From Terramyces sp. JEL0728 (Eukaryota > Chytridiomycota > Chytridiomycetes > Rhizophydiales > Terramycetaceae): 64,000 bases of DNA. Positions 30,036 to 40,047 of the stretch are shown one piece after another. The notes below the pieces were generated by a model that had not been told where the DNA came from, searched no databases, and was given only the letters and a program-made list of their open reading frames with translations. Numbering within the stretch: the first letter of the stretch is position 1; every line of letters starts with the position of its first letter. The stretch spans positions 1 to 64,000 of the forward strand of contig JADIIU010000072.1 in NCBI GenBank assembly GCA_027603945.1, in the 5' to 3' direction. A program made the translations under genes and the position numbers.

Positions 30036-32099
30036 TTAAATATCGATACTCTTTTCTTGACATTCCATAAAGAAATCAGTCTCATACTGAGTTGGCCCAT
30101 CTATTCTCAACGGCTTGCGTTTTCCCAATACAACCTTGGGTACAACGCGGAACCCTTCTGGTGGAAACGAGCTGTATTCTCTTAGAACCTTGTTGCTCTT
30201 GATTGATTCGCCTCGTAGAATCTTTTTGGTAAATTCTCTAACAGTTGGGTGGTAGTGTCTGGATAATTCAACAAGTTCCCATAGACTGGTAGCAAATGGG
30301 TTGCACATGTTGGGATCATCCAAGAATGGTTGGTATATACCTGTTGCCACTTTGCCCTCTTCATCAATTAAACATTCTAATCTTGGGAACCGCTAATATT
30401 AATTATTCTTACAGTCAAAGCGCTTTTGATTGTGTTCAAACATGCCAATGCAGAGTTTACTGGAGATGCTGCAGCCAATGTTCCAAGTCTCTTTATGAAA
30501 CTGCATACACGCTCAATAGGTACCTGCGTTAAAACTGATTACTTCTCTATTCTTTTTCAGCATTGATTCAATACCACGCAATAATAGTTCAACTTCGCTT
30601 CGATCAACCACCTCGATTTGCCCAGGCAGATTGAATAATCTACTGATTTGAGTGTATAGAGAAGTGTAAAAATCTCGCAAATCGACTTTAAGTGCACCGC
30701 CAAGAGAGTCTAGCAAATCAAATGCGGCAATAATACAGTGCAGCGCCGTCTTTGACGAATGCGCATCTTTTCCCTCCAAGTAATCCTTGTACTGGGTATT
30801 ACTGATCCCCTTTAACAGATTAAGTAGATCCTGGAAAAAGTCTACATTGATTAAATGTGTGTATTTTGACAGACCTTCCAGGACAGTTGGGACTAGTTGT
30901 GAAGTTGGTTTGTTTTTCAAAATACGGAAATAAGTTAAAAACACGTATTTGAGCGTTTCTGACTGGCGAGACTGCAGCTCTTGTTTATCGTATACAGCTT
31001 CGGCTTCTTTGACTTGTTCTTGAACTTCTTTTAGATGTTTTCCAATTTTCTTCATTTTTTTGCTTAGATGAACTGCTTCCCTCTTTCTCTTCTTTGAGTC
31101 TGTATCTGTACCAGTCACTAGATTGAAATTAAGAGATAGGAAAGTTTCTAGAACGGCAGGCTTGGCTGAATTTGTATTAATGTGGTCAGCTAGCAGTTTA
31201 ACCAGTTCCAAAGACGCTTCCCCGCTCGCATCATTCTTGAATACATCGACAAATGCTAAAGTAATAAGATTGGTTTCAACTTTCAACTGCTTTACCAAAG
31301 CCGTCATGATATTCAATCTAAAGTTGAAATGAGTTTGCGTGGACAATAGCTGACACAACGAAACAACAGACGAATGTTGTAGTTCTGGAGTTTTTAGTGA
31401 CTTTTCCAATAATTTCAAGTATTCTTGATAGTTGGAAAGTAAACCTTCTTCAAACTGCCGCAACTCTTTGACTTGCTTTGATACCTTGACATTTTCATCT
31501 TCGCCAGTTTTTCTGATTCTATATCCAGGAATAATATCCTTGAAAACCATCAACATTGTTAGAATGGCGAAGTTGGTGGCTTTGTGATCTGTGGTGTACT
31601 TGAAAAGATTCTTTAGCAGGGGATAATTCTTTTCTGGATTCTCTAGAATTGCAGTTGCGATATCTGCCAATTCTTCTTTTACGACTGCTAATGATTTTTT
31701 GTTTGATTTTGCAGGATTTTGCTTTTCCCCGCTTGTGCTGGCAGCTGGTTTCTTTTCCACCTGCGTTTCCTTTTTATTTGTCTTTTCAACTGTAGCAAAT
31801 TGTGAAATCTGTTCAGGAACAGGCAGGTTGCCCTCAGATTCAGGCTCTGATTCCTCCTTTACCCTGACAACTCTGCCATTAACTTTGATAGGTAGTTTCG
31901 TATCTTCCTTCATTTCTTTTCTAGGCTTGAGTTCATATTCTTCAAACTCTGCATCTTCCAAAAAGGAAGCTCCTTTTCCAAATTCAGAAAATAATTCTAA
32001 ATCCTGGTCGTCCAATTCAAAATCTTCTTCAACTGCTTGCGGCCTAGCTATTTGGCTTCCTGGTTTTAATCCTCGCCTCCAGCTATTCTTTTTTCCCAT
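30036..32099 (-). CDS. NOC3: Nucleolar complex protein 3 (Noc3)
   Basis: Noc3 works with Noc2 in 60S pre-ribosome export and, in yeast, in replication initiation. I start at MGKKNSWRRG. The acidic N-terminus is followed by the family core: AILENPEKNYPLLKNLFKY, VFKDIIPGYRIRK and, in the CBF/Mak21-like C-terminal part, ALHCIIAAFDLLD and HPTVREFTKKIL. Two introns are needed, 30524-30542 (19 nt) and 30393-30412 (20 nt). The product is about 674 residues. The start codon is only 18 bases from the divergent ELP5 start, across an A-rich stretch. Confidence 0.93.
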
Positions 32100-32117
32100 A
32101 AAAAAACAAAAAAAAAT

Positions 32118-32826
32118 ATGCTCAAAAAACCGCTCTTGACTCAAATACTCGCAAAGAAGGAAAAATTCTCTTCCTTGATTATTTATGATACCGTTGACTA
32201 CCCTGCGCATATGGTCCTTGGCTCGTTGGTAGATTCATCTACAATGTTGATCAAAACGGAACGGTTCCCAATTGAACTAAAGACAATCGAAATGGATATT
32301 GGAGTAATTCGGGACCAGAAGCCAAAATGCGTGTTGATTGACTCGATTAATAACATACTCTACTTTCACGGAATAGATTTCCTCGCTGAATTGCTTTCGC
32401 TCGGTACTTTTTATTAATTTAGATAATATCATGGTTATAGGAGTCTATCACTCTGACCTTGATTTGCCCTACAACTCCAGAATAAATTACATGGCGGTAT
32501 TAGATTCGATGGTCCAACTAAAAATTAAATTGTCAGCGCAAATCACAGTGTCGCTGCGAAAGAAAACCAGAACTGTAATAGAGACTGATGATTATTACTT
32601 TGACGGGGAAATTAAACTTGTTGCGAAGCAAGTGGAAAAGAAAAAGGAAAAAGTAGATGTGGAGGGAATTGCCAGTTTCAATCTGTCATTGACAGACAAG
32701 GAGAGGGAAAAGAAGGATGGACTGGTACTGCCGTACATAGAAGCCCAGCAAGGCGTAATCAATTATTATCATGAGCAAGAAGATGATTTTGACAGCGAAG
32801 ATCCAGATGATGATTTGGATATTTAA
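32118..32826 (+). CDS. ELP5: Elongator complex protein 5
   Basis: Elp5 belongs to the Elp456 RecA-like ring of Elongator, needed for tRNA wobble-uridine modification. The fold begins with SLIIYDTVDYPAHMVLGSLV, and the conserved acidic end reads INYYHEQEDDFDSEDPDDDL, a hallmark of the family. One 19-nt intron (32404-32422, gtactttttattaatttag) joins the two exons. The product is about 230 residues, shorter than yeast Iki1 but with both ends conserved. Confidence 0.92.
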
Positions 32827-32881
32827 TTTGAGCTGTAGCAGATCTCCTATAATAAATGATTACTCTATATTTATTGTACAT

Positions 32882-34079
32882 TCATTCCGCTTGGTCTACT
32901 ACATCCTGTATATACATTTCAAAATCCTCTTCGTCCAATTCTTCATAGGTATCCATTTTCTGCTGCACAGAAGTAATTTTGATATAATTGAACGCTAAGA
33001 TAAACTAAAATTGTACCGCCAATTCCAATCAAACTCATAATTAATCCAATAATCATATTTGAGGTGAATTGATCCTGGAAAATTATGGCTGAAGCAACTA
33101 GAGTCAATATTTCCTATCATCAAATCCATGTTACTTTGAATATGCCGGCAATTGATAAGGTGACTACGGATGTGGATGATATTAGTGCGAATTCAAAATT
33201 GACCATTGTGAATGCGATGCATCCTCCAAATGACACCACGATCAACAGCCAGATAGATTCAGACAATGTTGCAAAATGCGAATCAGCTAACAGCGCAGAG
33301 AACCCTTCCAGAACCAGGAAACTCACAAACAATGAAATTGCAATTATTGGCGCGATAAATAGGTTTGTTGCTAATGGATTATTCATCCCCATCTTTTCAT
33401 TCTCTAGTAATATCTGAGTAATCGCCCATCTAAATCCAGATAATACAGTTGCTACTTGGACTTGAGCGTATCCAAATGCATCAAACTTGGTTTCGTTCGC
33501 AACCATAATACCAACACCGGTACAAATAATTACCACAGCTATAGTGATTTTCCAAGAGGGTCGTTCCAATCCAAATAAAAATGCGAATAGTAAAACAAAT
33601 ACAGGTGCTGCAGATTTGACCATTGTGTAAAAAGATAGAGATATAGACTAGCTTAGATACAAAGTACTTTGAGAGAAGAGTTACTCAATCCGATATCCAG
33701 TCCAGTTGATATTCCACATGGCACAACTTTGAAAATGTAATCCCTTGGTACAGGATACCGTTTCGGTTTCAAGCTTGGCAAGAACTGCAGCAAAACATAC
33801 GAGAGACTGCCTTGCATAACCATATGAATCATTGAGGTGAAGAGTGGGAATTGAAAGTTGTCATGGTTTTTTGAAAAGAGCCATTTGTTGTAGACGTTGA
33901 GTGAAATTGAAGTGGAGTACCATCCCGCAATACTCTAATTAGAAATAATATACAGGAACAATACTTTGAATAAGTGGGTTTGTTTCTGTGGTGTAGAAAT
34001 CAATGAGGATATCATTCAAAAAGAAAAGAAAAAATACAATGGGATTCATTATCCGATTGTAAACTTTATCAATGGGCAT
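32882..34079 (-). CDS. Nucleotide-sugar/triose-phosphate-type transporter, SLC35C2-like
   Basis: A Golgi/ER-type multi-pass carrier. From MPIDKVYN the exons give WYSTSISLNVYNKWLF, CGISTGLDIGLSNSSLK, SLSFYTMVKSAAPVFVLLFA and RWAITQILLENEKMG, the pattern of the SLC35C2/Ymd8 group, and a short acidic tail. Four introns are needed: 19, 20 and 21 nt, and one of 31 nt (32963-32993), the longest in the window. The product is about 368 residues with roughly ten helices. It is tail-to-tail with ELP5 (55-base gap) and divergent from the hydrolase gene. Confidence 0.9.
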
Positions 34080-34169
34080 TGAAGACCAAGCAGACTACTT
34101 GGATTTAATTGATCGATCTAGCACAGATGTAGAAGCGTCGACTGTACTGCTGCCAAATTTTCTACCGAA

Positions 34170-34938
34170 ATGCAAAGCTCAAAAATAGTAGTTGGAGGAA
34201 TCCCAGTTTCCGTGCATTCAATTCCGGATAAACCAGAAGCAAAGGAACCACTAGGAATATTCTTTTTGCATGGACGGTTATGGACCAGCGATTCAACCAT
34301 ACAGAGATGGAGAGAGTTCTTGACGGAAATGCTAGAATCGTTTCCTGAAAAAGTATATTTGATTGCATTCGATCAAAGGAACCACGGTGAACGAATGGTT
34401 CATGAAATCCATAATCAGGGGAAGGACGAGAACACAAACCATGCATTGGATATGTTTGCAATTCAATACGGCACTGCAAAAGATGTTTCTTACCTGATTG
34501 ACTGTCTCCCGTTGTTTCTTGATATTAAAAAATGGTGGGTATTTGGATTCAGTCTAGGAGGTATTTTCCTTTAATCAAGGCCATGCAACTTTATTGGCGC
34601 TGGTTGAAGATGAGCGGTTAGAATTAGGAATCAGCATCGTTGGCTGTGGCGATTACTCTACGTTGATGAAGATGAGGGACTTGCCTGTATCGCATGCATT
34701 GGAATCCTTACTAAAGAAACGGGATCCTATTAATAATATTGGCAAATTGAAAGGACGAGACTTTTTATGTCTGAATGGCGGTGCGGATACTCTTGTTCAA
34801 GCAGCAGCCAACAGCGAATTTGCAAAGTTGTTGGAAGGCACTGGATTCAGCTATGTTATTGATCCAACCGCAAAACATGAGCTGTGCGATTTGATGAAGG
34901 CTGAAATCATGCAATATTTCCAAGCTCATTACAAATAA
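34170..34938 (+). CDS. Alpha/beta hydrolase
   Basis: About 250 residues from MQSSKIVVGG. IFFLHGRLW forms the oxyanion region, FGFSLGGHA the nucleophile elbow (Ser in GFSLGG, the second Gly completed across the intron) and KHELCD carries the likely catalytic His. One 19-nt intron (34561-34579, gtattttcctttaatcaag) falls within the elbow. A 38-codon upstream frame (ATG at 34072) overlaps the start region and may act as a uORF. Substrate cannot be deduced; peptidase, esterase and thioesterase are all possible. Confidence 0.82.
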
Positions 34939-35114
34939 ATTGAACTTGGATGCGAGTTGGCGAATCAACCATAATCTTCATTTAGGCTTTTCTGTATCAT
35001 GTCCTTCTGGAGTTAACCTAGAGCTAACTGTATTCTGTAGGTTCCTGCCAGAACTCGGCCATGCAAATCTAATCACGTATAAATTTTCCTATATTGCTCA
35101 AAACACGAAAACAC

Positions 35115-36279
35115 ATGGAATATGAATCTGGAAATTCGCGAATAGCTAGCGCAAACACACCAAAGAAGCATCCAGCGCTTCCAGGAAAGTTTCCGAAACT
35201 GGATGTAGTATCGGTGGAAGCAAGGTCGGTACATTTCAGTTGGTTCGTATCTCCTCTGTATGAAGGTTTCCAATTTCAAATCACTAGAGCGGAATTAGAT
35301 ACTCTAGATTTCGAAACTGTATACGAAGGAGAAGGACCAGAATGTGAAATTGGAGGGCTCAAACCGCAAACCAACTATCTATTCAAGCTGCGGTTCCAGA
35401 GTCCACCCGACCAACTGAGCAGGATATGGAGTACAGATCATACAGAGATCAGTGTAACTACTCCAGGTACTATTGTTTTGATGTAGATGAAAGCGCTGTG
35501 GTGAAAGCTTCGCACAATTTCATGCGAGCCGTGGTTGACAACGAACCAGGAAAAGTAAAGAGCATCTTGGAAGAGTTTGGTAAACAGATATCTCTGGAAG
35601 CCAGGGACAAAAACGGACGGACATTGTTGATGGTATCTTTCTTTTTGATCCAGATTGCTGCTCAGCATGACTCTGTTGATATAATTAAACAGTTGCTGAA
35701 TGGTGGAGCTGATCCTCACGCCTCTACTCTAATTGGAAAAACAGCACTATCGATAGCAGTTGCTTATGGAAACAAAGCAGCAGTTGACACACTTCTTTTG
35801 TTTGATAAAACATTACTGGACTGTACTGATACAAATGGATCTACATTACTGATGTGGGCTGCAGAGTCAGCTCCGCAGGCTGCAAGAAAAGGCTCCGCTT
35901 CAGATATCATCAAGGTCTTACTTTCATACAACGTTGACGTCAACAAGGAAGATCTAAGAGGCTACACTGCACTAGATAGACTGTGTATGACATCTGGATC
36001 GGCAGAAGCAGCGGTTACGCTGATAAAAGCTGGGGCAAGAATTATCCACCATTGCGACAAGAAACACACACTGACTTCGCTAATGACAGCCGCAATGAAT
36101 GGACATACTGATTTATGTAAGGAATTAATTGAAAACTTTGGTGCCGACCGAACAGTAAAGTCCGAGGTAAATATTTTTTGACGCGCTAGAACAAAATAAC
36201 TGCGCTTGGATATGCTGAAACCGTAGGCCATCGCAAGACAATAGCTTACTTGTCTTTGTTAAACCAACAGTCCGAATAA
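35115..36279 (+). CDS. FANK1-like protein (fibronectin type III + ankyrin repeats)
   Basis: I start at MEYESGNSRI. A single fibronectin III-like domain (residues ~25-115: ARSVHFSWFVSP, YLFKLRFQS) is followed by ankyrin repeats (NGRTLLMIAAQHDSVDIIKQ, GKTALSIAVAYGNKAAVDTL, GSTLLMWAAES, LTSLMTAAMNGHTDLCKELI) and the end TALGYAETVGHRKTIAYL. Fn3 + ANK in this order is the design of FANK1, found in animal sperm and ciliated cells. Introns lie at 35467-35486, 35633-35653 and 36167-36189 (20-23 nt). The product is about 365 residues. The function in this organism is inferred. Confidence 0.8.
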
Positions 36280-36353
36280 TCCATGTTTAATATATTTAAT
36301 TTTCTTCAGGATGAAACGCATTGAGGCAAACAATAATTTGTTTCACTTGTAAA

Positions 36354-37744
36354 ATGAATCCAGACGCAAATGTTTTTAGTGTGGGAATACCTTATAATAT
36401 GATTTATGATCAGGGTTTTATCAATGGACAGTTTTCAGATTTGACAGTCAGAGCCTTTGACGAAAAGTTCAAGCTGCACCGAATCATTCTTATTACCAAC
36501 CAGTATTTCAAAGACATGCTGTTGGGTGACTGGAAAGAATTCAATGACAATGAATTAGAATTGTATTTTGATGACCATTATATCACCAGTGAAACGTTTT
36601 CTGTTATTCTTGAAAGGTAGGAGCTTCTAATGTAGAATATATGGAAATTTGCAAACTGCTATATCAGAGCCAAATGTTCTTTCTCTTCTGGCTACAGCTT
36701 TCTTTTTCCAAGATGAATTGCTCATCCACGAGTGCTGTCAATTTATTTTGAAATCAATCAACGACGGCAATTTGGTAAGATACCTGGAATTCGCGGATAG
36801 TAGATGCTTTGGAACTTGCTCTGATGATATTGTAAATGCGTGTTTGGTATTCTTGTGTCGCACTGGAACTACGCATTTCTATGAATCTATCTGGCAAGAG
36901 CTGGATCTCAAGTACGTGGAGCTAGTCCTAGCGCTAGACTGTTTCTACACATTAGGCGAGTATGACAGGTTCATGTTTATCCAAAGAGTTTTGGAATGCC
37001 GCCATGATCTAGCATCTCTTCACTTGTCAGACACCAATAGTGACTGCGACGAGTCAACGTTAACCAGCCGACAATACTCTTTTGAATCTTGCGTCTTGTT
37101 TGTTAATATGGACTTTGAAGAATTGCTGCTGGTTGAAGAATCTGGAAAAGTGCCTCTTGGCAAAGTAGAAAAGGAAGCTTACAGAAACAGAAAGCTCAAA
37201 CACTTGATTTCAAAGCTGTCGCTTGATAATATCAACCTTGCTCTTCATGATCGTAATTCTTGTTAATCTAGGGACTGAAACTCCAGTCAAGGACACTCTT
37301 CATATTGACATTCAAAAACCAGTCAAAATTACTGAGCTTTTATATTCACCAGATTATCTTTCCACGGCGCATTTCAGATTTTCCTTTGAATATGACGTAA
37401 AGGCAATCCAAAAAGGTGGTAAGCATGTTTCGACTCCAACTTATTACTTTGGCTCATCATGGCAGAATACTGTGCAGCTTAAAAATTCTAAACTTTGCAT
37501 TTACTTGCAGAGAGTCGCTTCCTCTCCTTGGTCCGGCGACGATGATTCCGCTCTCATAGATTGCAGAAAGTCAATTAGAGCGTGGTTCCAGCTGTTCTGC
37601 TTTGTCGGAACAAAATGCTTCCAGTTGGAAAGCAAGCCAGATGAGTTTCAAGTGAACCAATCTTGGGGCTGGACTAGCTTGCAGCTTGGCAATGAATTGA
37701 CTGGCGATAAACTGCAGTTAGTCACAGTCATTGGGTTTACATAA
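36354..37744 (+). CDS. BTB/POZ domain protein
   Basis: The N-terminal BTB fold is clear: FINGQFSDLTVRAFDEKFKL, HRIILITNQYFKDML and, across intron 1, ILERIYGNLQTAI. A BACK-like helical region follows and then a beta-rich C-terminal half (YYFGSSWQNTVQLKNSKLCI, SWGWTSLQLG). Introns are 36617-36635 and 37253-37271 (both 19 nt). The product is about 450 residues. It resembles fungal BTB proteins of the germ-cell-less-like type that may serve as Cul3 adaptors; the target is unknown. The end at VIGFT followed by two stops seems sound. Confidence 0.82.
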
Positions 37745-37790
37745 TAAATTCACGTGGATTTTAAAGGTAAAAATCTTTCCATTTTGTGGA

Positions 37791-38222
37791 ATGAATAGGT
37801 ACAAGGGATACTGGTCCCTAATCCACAGTGTCAAACCAACTACTAAATTCAAAGTACCAGCACCCACGACGAACGAATCCACTTCAGTAATGAAACCAAT
37901 AGAGTCGTTTTTTGTAATAGAGAAACCAACAAAATTGTACGATTTAAAGGATATTACATCCCTGGCTCAACTTTCTCTGAAAGAATCACTCTTGCAGAAA
38001 CCAAGTCCGCCAACAGAGACTGACTGCTGTATGTCTGGATGCAGCACATGTGTGTGGGACCTATACCAAGATGAATTCGATGAATATTTGAGCATGAAGA
38101 AGAGCTTGATTGAAAAAAAAAAGGAATTTGGTGTGTTATCAGAATTTATTCCTGAAGAGAGTATAGAAATCGATCCATCTATCAAAGCATTTAGGGATTT
38201 GGAAAGGTCAAAAAAGTCTTAA
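37791..38222 (+). CDS. Oxidoreductase-like domain protein (OXLD1 family)
   Basis: About 143 residues. The motif CCMSGCSTCVWDLYQDEFDE is the mark of the oxidoreductase-like N-terminal domain family (fungal YPL107W, animal OXLD1), usually mitochondrial. The first 30 residues (MNRYKGYWSLIHSVKPTT) are basic and lack acidic residues, suiting a mitochondrial presequence. The stop codon TAA (38220-38222) overlaps the stop of the convergent CBM19-SH3 gene. The upstream frame is open past this ATG, so a slightly longer or spliced start cannot be excluded. Confidence 0.8.
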   Translation: MNRYKGYWSLIHSVKPTTKFKVPAPTTNESTSVMKPIESFFVIEKPTKLYDLKDITSLAQLSLKESLLQKPSPPTETDCCMSGCSTCVWDLYQDEFDEYLSMKKSLIEKKKEFGVLSEFIPEESIEIDPSIKAFRDLERSKKS

Positions 38223-38901
38223 TTCAACTCTTCTACACAAGTGACTGGTAATATCCCTATCTGTCCCGCGGTCTCGTTTTTACCCTATCATTAGCAATAA
38301 ATCACCTTTGCCCATCCATCGCTGAACAATAAATCTAGAGTAACGATATCTCCGACGTTCATTTCAATTTCATCTGGAGCTATCGGGGTATAGTCCATTA
38401 CTACGATATACCGCTTTTCCAGCACCTCGCTTGGACGATTCTTCCTATGTACAATAAAGTTCTTCTTTTTCCGTTTTACAATCAAATAAATAAGTATTAT
38501 CAGCAGGATGATAAATATGAGGATGGTAAATACAATTGCCAATATAATCCCGGCATTTGTACTTGAACCCGATGAATTCTGCGATGGAGATGAAGTCTCA
38601 GTCCCTTTGCTGTCTATCGGTGCCGTGCTTTGAAAAGTAGTTGACGTTGTAGCTACCGGTGCTGTTTTAAAGCAATTCGATGCGTATACGGGGTCGTCAA
38701 AGCAAGAACTCAAGCAAGTATTTTGTATCGTCCATTTTCCTGTATAAAATAATCATTACCATATTGGCAGACGAGAAATAATTTTCCACTACAGGCTGAT
38801 TGATCTCCTGCATCCGCATTACAATTACTTCCAAGCTGAGCAGTTTGGTTGGCCGACTGTGCAGATAAATATTTTATAGTCAACAAAACCAAGGATCTCA
38901 T
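38219..38901 (-). CDS. CBM19-TM-SH3 membrane protein (copy 1), putative wall sensor
   Basis: A signal peptide (MRSLVLLTIKYLSAQSANQ) is followed by a Cys-patterned module GSNCNADAGDQSACSGKLFL with a downstream W and paired Cys, like chitin-binding CBM19. A Ser/Thr-rich stalk, one strong membrane helix (about 26 hydrophobic residues before KRKKKNF) and a cytosolic SH3 domain (IVVMDYTPIAPDEIEMNVGD, FSDGWAKG) follow. Introns at 38740-38759 and 38285-38305 are required; the second adds the closing SH3 strands (GILPVTCVEEL). The product is about 214 residues. The topology suggests an outside-in sensor with an SH3 output, comparable in logic to Sho1 or Wsc sensors. Confidence 0.78.
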
Positions 38902-39041
38902 TAATTGAAAGTTAAAAAATGTCCCAGCGGGATCAGCCTACTCCGACGCACCAGCCTCTAATTTTGGCAAATTAAATACATCCAGTCTGTAGCCAAAGAT
39001 ATACCTCTATCCCATTGCTAGTTCTAAAATCTATGTATTTA

Positions 39042-39701
39042 TTAAACTACTTGTTCCACACAGGCCACCGGTAGTACTCCCCTTTGCTTCCTAGTCACAT
39101 TCTGTCCCTACATTAGTTTGACGCACCTTTGCATATCCATCTGAAAACAACTGCTCCAGAATAATCTCATCGCCAATATTCAGCTGTATTTCGTCATCTT
39201 GAACCGGTATATAATTTGCAATCACGACATACTTTTTTTGCAATACATCGCTAATTTGACTAGTTCGAACGACGTTGAATGATTTTGGCTTCCATAGGAA
39301 TAATTTGTAGATTGCCAAGACTATACTTCCTGCAACCAGTATCCCGCCGATTACTATCCATAGCCACCAATGCTGAATGAAAGTTGACGAATCCGTTGAC
39401 GGCAAAGAAGTCGGAGTAATAGTGTCAGTAGGGATTGTTGTCAGTGCACTCGTTGAAGCTGTTGCAGTTGTGATTGTCTGATTTGCGCAGTACATTGCGA
39501 ACGTAGGATCCTTTATACATGGCCCTGAACATTGATTCTGTTTCATCCAGTGCCCTACAATTAAATCATTTTACCTGTTGCGGGATTACACTGTAAAAAT
39601 ACTGAATCCAGACAGGCATACCTGTCACCAGCAGTGCTATTGCACGCACCCCCAATTTGCAGCGTTTGAGCAGCAATTAGGTTTACCAGAATTAAAAGCA
39701 T
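39042..39701 (-). CDS. CBM19-TM-SH3 membrane protein (copy 2), putative wall sensor
   Basis: Tandem paralog with the same layout: signal peptide (MLLILVNLIAAQT), Cys module (GGACNSTAGDRYACLDSVFL, HWMKQNQCSGPC), Thr/Ser-rich stalk, a membrane helix (WLWIVIGGILVAGSIVLAI) and SH3 (YVVIANYIPVQDDEIQLNIG, FSDGYAKG). Introns at 39555-39574 (gtaaaatgatttaattgtag) and 39108-39126 (gtgcgtcaaactaatgtag) sit at the same places as in copy 1. The stalk and the Cys-module surface differ most, while the membrane-proximal piece and SH3 are closest. The SH3 ends GVLPVACVEQVV. The ligand (chitin or another glycan) is inferred. Confidence 0.78.
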
Positions 39702-40047
39702 AATTCAATGGACAACTTTTTCAAAAATATCAACCGCCGTGTGGCTGTCGAATCAAAGAGATACGATTGATTTATACATGACGTGGGGAAAGAGGGCCGA
39801 TCGCTGAAAGATATGCTTAGCATTGTAGAGTTATGTCGATCTTGTTGTTTCACGAGACGCAATACTTGGGATTTTTCTCTGAAACCAAAAGCCAGACAGT
39901 CAACTCGCGAATGAACTTGAACATGTGGTTACTGGTATTATAATTATCTTTTATACGATCGGTAATCCATTGCCAAGGTATTCAAAGTGCAAGGCTAATT
40001 TAATGATTTTATAAAACAAAAAATATATTCTAATGATAATGTAATTA
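39702..40047 (-). other. Intergenic region between CBM19-SH3 copy 2 and the flippase
   Basis: 346 bases that must hold the promoter of the CBM19-SH3 copy 2 gene and the 3' end of the flippase gene. No gene or RNA is seen. Confidence 0.5.

Noticed and set aside
37700..37790. BTB gene continuing through an 11-nt GT-AG string into the OXLD1 gene
   Set aside because: Eleven bases is too short for splicing, the BTB C-terminus is followed by two stops, and the OXLD1 family is normally a separate small protein.
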